The position numbers and the translations under genes are program-made. A stretch of DNA of 15,919 nt from DATAPE01 sp034667545 (GTDB taxonomy: Bacteria; Actinomycetota; CADDZG01; WHSQ01): positions 1 through 15,919 of the forward strand of contig JAXDJR010000058.1 of assembly GCA_034667545.1 (NCBI GenBank), read 5' to 3'. Under the pieces are notes generated by a model. That model did not search any database. It worked only from the letters and a program-made list of their open reading frames with translations, and had not been told where the DNA came from. The first letter of the stretch is position 1, and the number at the start of each line of letters is the position of its first letter. This document shows positions 13,595 through 15,919 of the stretch, piece after piece.

Positions 13595-15432
13595 GAGTTC
13601 TTCTCCTCAACTACCTGCGCGGCGAGACCTTTCTTAACCAGTTCGACCGGGTCTTCCACGACATCGGCTAGGGGTTCACCAACGAAATCTCCCGACCCTT
13701 CACTGGTGTCAGCACGCTCTGGTTCCGAGTGCGAGCCAGCCTGAGATGCGCGCCCTCGAGCAGATACCACCTGTTCCCCCTGCGGCTCGTCGGTCGTGGC
13801 TTCGCCCCGAGCGCTGAAAGCCACTTGCGGTCTTACTCCCAAGGCTGCGTGTAATGCATCGGCGAACAGCTCGCGGTTCTTTTCTGCTGCCATCTCTTTA
13901 GCGTGGAACTTGGATTGGACTTCGACAACGAGACGGTCTTCTTCAAGCTCGAGCGGCCGTGACGGATTGAGGAACGCGCCCACCCTCTTACTTCGCCGGT
14001 TCACTTCGACCATCGTGGCATCCCATGCTCCCCGGACGTGACCGAGACCCACAGCGCCCGACTCGGAGTTGCTCGAGTCCGAAGCTGCGATCACCGATGG
14101 TGGGGTGGCGGCGGATGACTCGCGATGAGTTGGAGCGGCCACGCTGGCCCGCGCAACCGCGGGGGCCGAGTCTGCCCCTTTCGAACGCGGGGGCTGGGAA
14201 ATCGCAGGTGCCACCGTACGCGGAGTTGGAGCTGCCTTGAGGGAAGCAGCGGTTCGCTGTGGTGCAGGGGGCACCGTTTCACCTTCGATGCCCATCCGTC
14301 TCTCCAACCGCTCGATCCGACCGAGCAAGCCGGTCGCGCCGGGATCCGTCTCCGGCGCCGCCGCGCGCACCAACGCAACTTCAAGCAACAGCCGGTGGTC
14401 GGGCGTGTTGCGCATCTCAGCAAGTGAGTCGCTGATCAACTCGATGGTGCGCAACAGATCCGCAGCGGAGAACCTCTCGGCTTGCAAGACCAGCTTAGGT
14501 TGGTCTTCGACCGAAACGTCGAGTAGATCTTCCGCTTCGGGTGCGGTCACCAGGAGCAGCAACGAGCGTGCATGGGTCAGAGCGTTCTTCGCCAGCTGAC
14601 GAGGATCGCTGCCTTGCGCTATCACCGAGTGGATCGTCACGAATATCGAGGCGACGTCCTCAGCCGCTATCGCATCGAACAGTTGCAGAAAGATGTCTTC
14701 GCGATTGCCACCCAGCATCCTCTCGGCCTCGAGCAGACCGATCGGACCGCCGAAGCTGGACAGTTGATCGAGGGCCGATAAGGCATCCCTTGCACTGCCT
14801 CCCGCATGACGGGCGAGGAAGCCGAGGGCCGGCTGATCGATCTCGATCCCCTCGCTCTTTGCAACTTGCGTGAGATGGCCCTCGAGGATGTCGGCGGGCA
14901 GCGGGCGGAAGTCGAACCGCTGCGTGCGGGACACGATCGTTTGCAGGACCTTATGCGCCTCGGTTGTCGCCAGGATGAATATGACGTGCGGGGGAGGCTC
15001 CTCGAGAGTTTTTAGCAACGCATTGAAAGCCGGCGTCGAAAGCATGTGGACCTCGTCGATGACGTAGACCTTGCGCCGCCCTCCGGCCGTGGCCAGGGAC
15101 ACCCCGGAGAGGATCTCTCTGGTGTCGTCCACCTTCGAGTGTGATGCTGCGTCCATCTCGATGACATCGAGGGAGGACCCGTCCTCGATCGAAACGCACG
15201 ACGTGCACACTCCACATGGCGTCGGCGTGGGTCCTTTCTCGCAGTTGATCGCCTTGGCGAGGATGCGCGCGGTGCTGGTTTTGCCCGTCCCACGGGGGCC
15301 GGTGAACAGATAGGCGTGCGCCACCCGGTCCTCGGAGATCGCATTCGTGAGCGTGGCCGAGATGTGCGACTGACCGAGGATCTCGTCGAAATTCTGGGGC
15401 CGGTACTTGCGATAAAGAGAGAGGTACGCCAT
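13591..15432 (-). CDS. dnaX: DNA polymerase III subunit gamma/tau
   Basis: A 613-aa clamp-loader ATPase that loads the sliding clamp. It begins MAYLSLYRKYRPQNFDEILGQ, the canonical N-terminus. Walker A GPRGTGKTS (45-53, Lys51), zinc ligands Cys64, Cys73, Cys76, Cys79, Walker B DEVHML (126-131), sensor 1 ATTEAHK, arginine finger SRTQRFDFR (168-176) and sensor 2 GGSARDALSALDQ (211-223). An Ala/Pro/Ser-rich linker (about 388-460) precedes a C-terminal tau-like region (about 465-540) and an acidic tail. The open frame continues 135 codons upstream, but that stretch is repeat DNA and is excluded. TAGGAT ends 7 nt before this ATG, hinting at a leaderless transcript, but no -35 is present. I see no A-rich slippery site near the domain III/IV boundary for a separate gamma product. 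Confidence 0.97.
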   Translation of the reverse strand: MAYLSLYRKYRPQNFDEILGQSHISATLTNAISEDRVAHAYLFTGPRGTGKTSTARILAKAINCEKGPTPTPCGVCTSCVSIEDGSSLDVIEMDAASHSKVDDTREILSGVSLATAGGRRKVYVIDEVHMLSTPAFNALLKTLEEPPPHVIFILATTEAHKVLQTIVSRTQRFDFRPLPADILEGHLTQVAKSEGIEIDQPALGFLARHAGGSARDALSALDQLSSFGGPIGLLEAERMLGGNREDIFLQLFDAIAAEDVASIFVTIHSVIAQGSDPRQLAKNALTHARSLLLLVTAPEAEDLLDVSVEDQPKLVLQAERFSAADLLRTIELISDSLAEMRNTPDHRLLLEVALVRAAAPETDPGATGLLGRIERLERRMGIEGETVPPAPQRTAASLKAAPTPRTVAPAISQPPRSKGADSAPAVARASVAAPTHRESSAATPPSVIAASDSSNSESGAVGLGHVRGAWDATMVEVNRRSKRVGAFLNPSRPLELEEDRLVVEVQSKFHAKEMAAEKNRELFADALHAALGVRPQVAFSARGEATTDEPQGEQVVSARGRASQAGSHSEPERADTSEGSGDFVGEPLADVVEDPVELVKKGLAAQVVEEKNS

Positions 15433-15476
15433 CACCCCCATCCTAGTTGCCGCCCCCCGACACCCCCCGACGCACA

Positions 15477-15675
15477 GGAGCGACAATCGGCCCTTCTGAT
15501 GCCCGAACGAGATCTCGGGGTTAGCCGTCGGGGCGAGGATGGGACCGGTCCCGTACTCGCCTTCGAGCGGAGCGACAAGAGCCCTTCTGATGCCCGAACG
15601 AGAAGCGAGGAGGCGGACCGTCGGGCGAGGATGGGATCCCGCTCCGTACTCGACTTCGAGCGGAGCGACAAGAGC
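15477..15675. repeat. 92/93-bp tandem repeat with palindromic cores, two copies plus a partial third
   Basis: Copies begin at 15477 and 15569, with a partial third at 15662, each starting GGAGCGACAA. Shared blocks are CCCTTCTGATGCCCGAACGA, CCGTCG followed by GGCGAGGATGGGA, and GTACTCG followed by CTTCGAGCGGAG. Copy 1 carries a perfect 12-bp palindrome GGGACCGGTCCC (15541-15552); copy 2 has GGGATCCC (15633-15640) at the same place. The middle third has diverged. The periods are 92 and 93 bp. The unit may be a dispersed intergenic element of this genome or a local duplication; only one locus can be seen. Confidence 0.8.
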
Positions 15676-15798
15676 TCGGTGAAATCCTTGACCCAAGAAG
15701 AGCGCAGCGAGGGAGAGGTAGGAGCGGGTCCCACCCGAAGCCCGACACACCTCCGAAAATTGGAGAGAGGGCCGCGCGCCCCATCCTGGACCCATGAA

Positions 15799-15832
15799 CG
15801 GCCGGCGCTTTCCCGGTAGCTTGCTCCGGCCG
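15799..15832 (-). terminator. GC inverted repeat downstream of SRP RNA
   Basis: CGGCCGG (15799-15805) and CCGGCCG (15826-15832) form a 7-bp stem with a 20-nt loop directly after the 3' end of the SRP RNA on its strand. Only TTC follows, so it lacks a U tract. Its position suggests termination or 3' end definition of the RNA. Confidence 0.4.
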
Positions 15833-15835
15833 GGC

Positions 15836-15919
15836 ACTCCCGCGGCGCACCTGGTACACCGCTTACGGCTGCTGCCTTCCGGCCCTGACCGGGTTCACGG
15901 CTCCGAGTCGCGCGGGACC
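15836..15919 (-). ncRNA. ffs: Small bacterial signal recognition particle RNA (4.5S type), possibly cut at the 5' end
   Basis: The minus strand contains the invariant apical domain GGTCAGG, CCGGAAGG and CAGCAGCC (about 15861-15890) with a GGAA tetraloop closed by GCC/GGC, flanked by GTGAACCC on the 5' side. The ends pair: CCCGCG near 15916 with CGCGGG near 15838. This is the Ffh-binding hairpin of the short SRP RNA, which targets membrane proteins cotranslationally. The 5' end lies at or just beyond the window edge, so the boundaries are approximate. An ffs gene upstream of dnaX is a known arrangement. Confidence 0.92.

Larger units (their letters stand above)
15433..15835. other. Non-coding spacer between SRP RNA and dnaX
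   Basis: About 400 nt without a supportable gene. It holds a C-rich stretch directly before dnaX (15450-15470, read as G runs on the dnaX strand), a 92/93-bp tandem repeat, and a GC inverted repeat next to the SRP RNA. A minus-strand frame stays open across it, but the repeat copies differ in length by one base, so they cannot be read in one frame, and the conceptual peptide has no recognisable features. Confidence 0.6.

Noticed and set aside
13591..15432. Programmed frameshift in dnaX for a separate gamma subunit
   Set aside because: The only A run noted (five A near 15006-15010) lies in the ATPase domain and does not form a slippery heptamer; the linker region is GC-rich.
15433..15837. N-terminal extension of DnaX by 135 codons
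   Set aside because: The stretch is tandem repeat DNA whose copies differ by one base, and the canonical DnaX N-terminus begins at 15432.

Overview
The window is GC-rich and densely coding, and it looks like the chromosome of an actinobacterium (Actinomycetota), probably an uncultured or environmental lineage. Four things point that way: the minus-strand order SRP RNA, dnaX, ybaB, recR, then lysC and asd, which resembles the dnaZX, ybaB, recR, ask, asd neighbourhood of Mycobacterium; an InhA-like enoyl-ACP reductase with what looks like a leaderless GTG start; frequent GTG and TTG starts; and a lysC with an internal start for a separate regulatory subunit, as in Corynebacterium. I cannot place it below phylum. 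No phage, IS element, CRISPR array, toxin-antitoxin or obvious defence gene is visible.

Left part (1-5338). A minus-strand pair encodes a membrane PP2C/SpoIIE-type phosphatase (CHASE3-like sensor, HAMP) and a STAS anti-anti-sigma factor that overlaps its end. This is half of a partner-switching module; no kinase is in view. Only 22 bp separate it from a divergent YkuE/YaeI-type metallophosphoesterase. Then, on the plus strand, come tRNA-Pro(CGG), a TMEM175-family channel protein, and a six-helix membrane PAS-GGDEF diguanylate cyclase with an intact inhibitory site.

Middle part (5361-8962, all minus). In transcription order: asd; a PAP2 lipid phosphatase that starts inside the asd stop region; a 52-codon single-helix membrane protein; a 154-aa unrecognised membrane protein; and fabI. 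The 243 nt at 7015-7257 and the 122 nt at 6159-6280 hold no convincing gene; the latter contains the fabI promoter.

Right part (8959-15919, all minus). In transcription order: SRP RNA at the window edge; a roughly 400-nt non-coding spacer with a 92/93-bp tandem repeat; dnaX; ybaB (TTGA overlap with dnaX); recR; a 698-aa HD-GYP protein; and lysC, which overlaps asd by ATGA.

How the genes relate. DnaX, YbaB and RecR serve replication and repair. LysC and Asd make aspartate semialdehyde for lysine, threonine, methionine and diaminopimelate. FabI completes fatty acid elongation. The regulatory theme is surface signalling: one c-di-GMP synthase and one predicted c-di-GMP phosphodiesterase lie 5 kb apart. 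The phosphodiesterase is the most unusual gene, because its cytosolic HD-GYP domain appears to be joined through a membrane segment and a Ser/Pro/Thr-rich linker to exported Ig-like and post-COAP-1-like domains.
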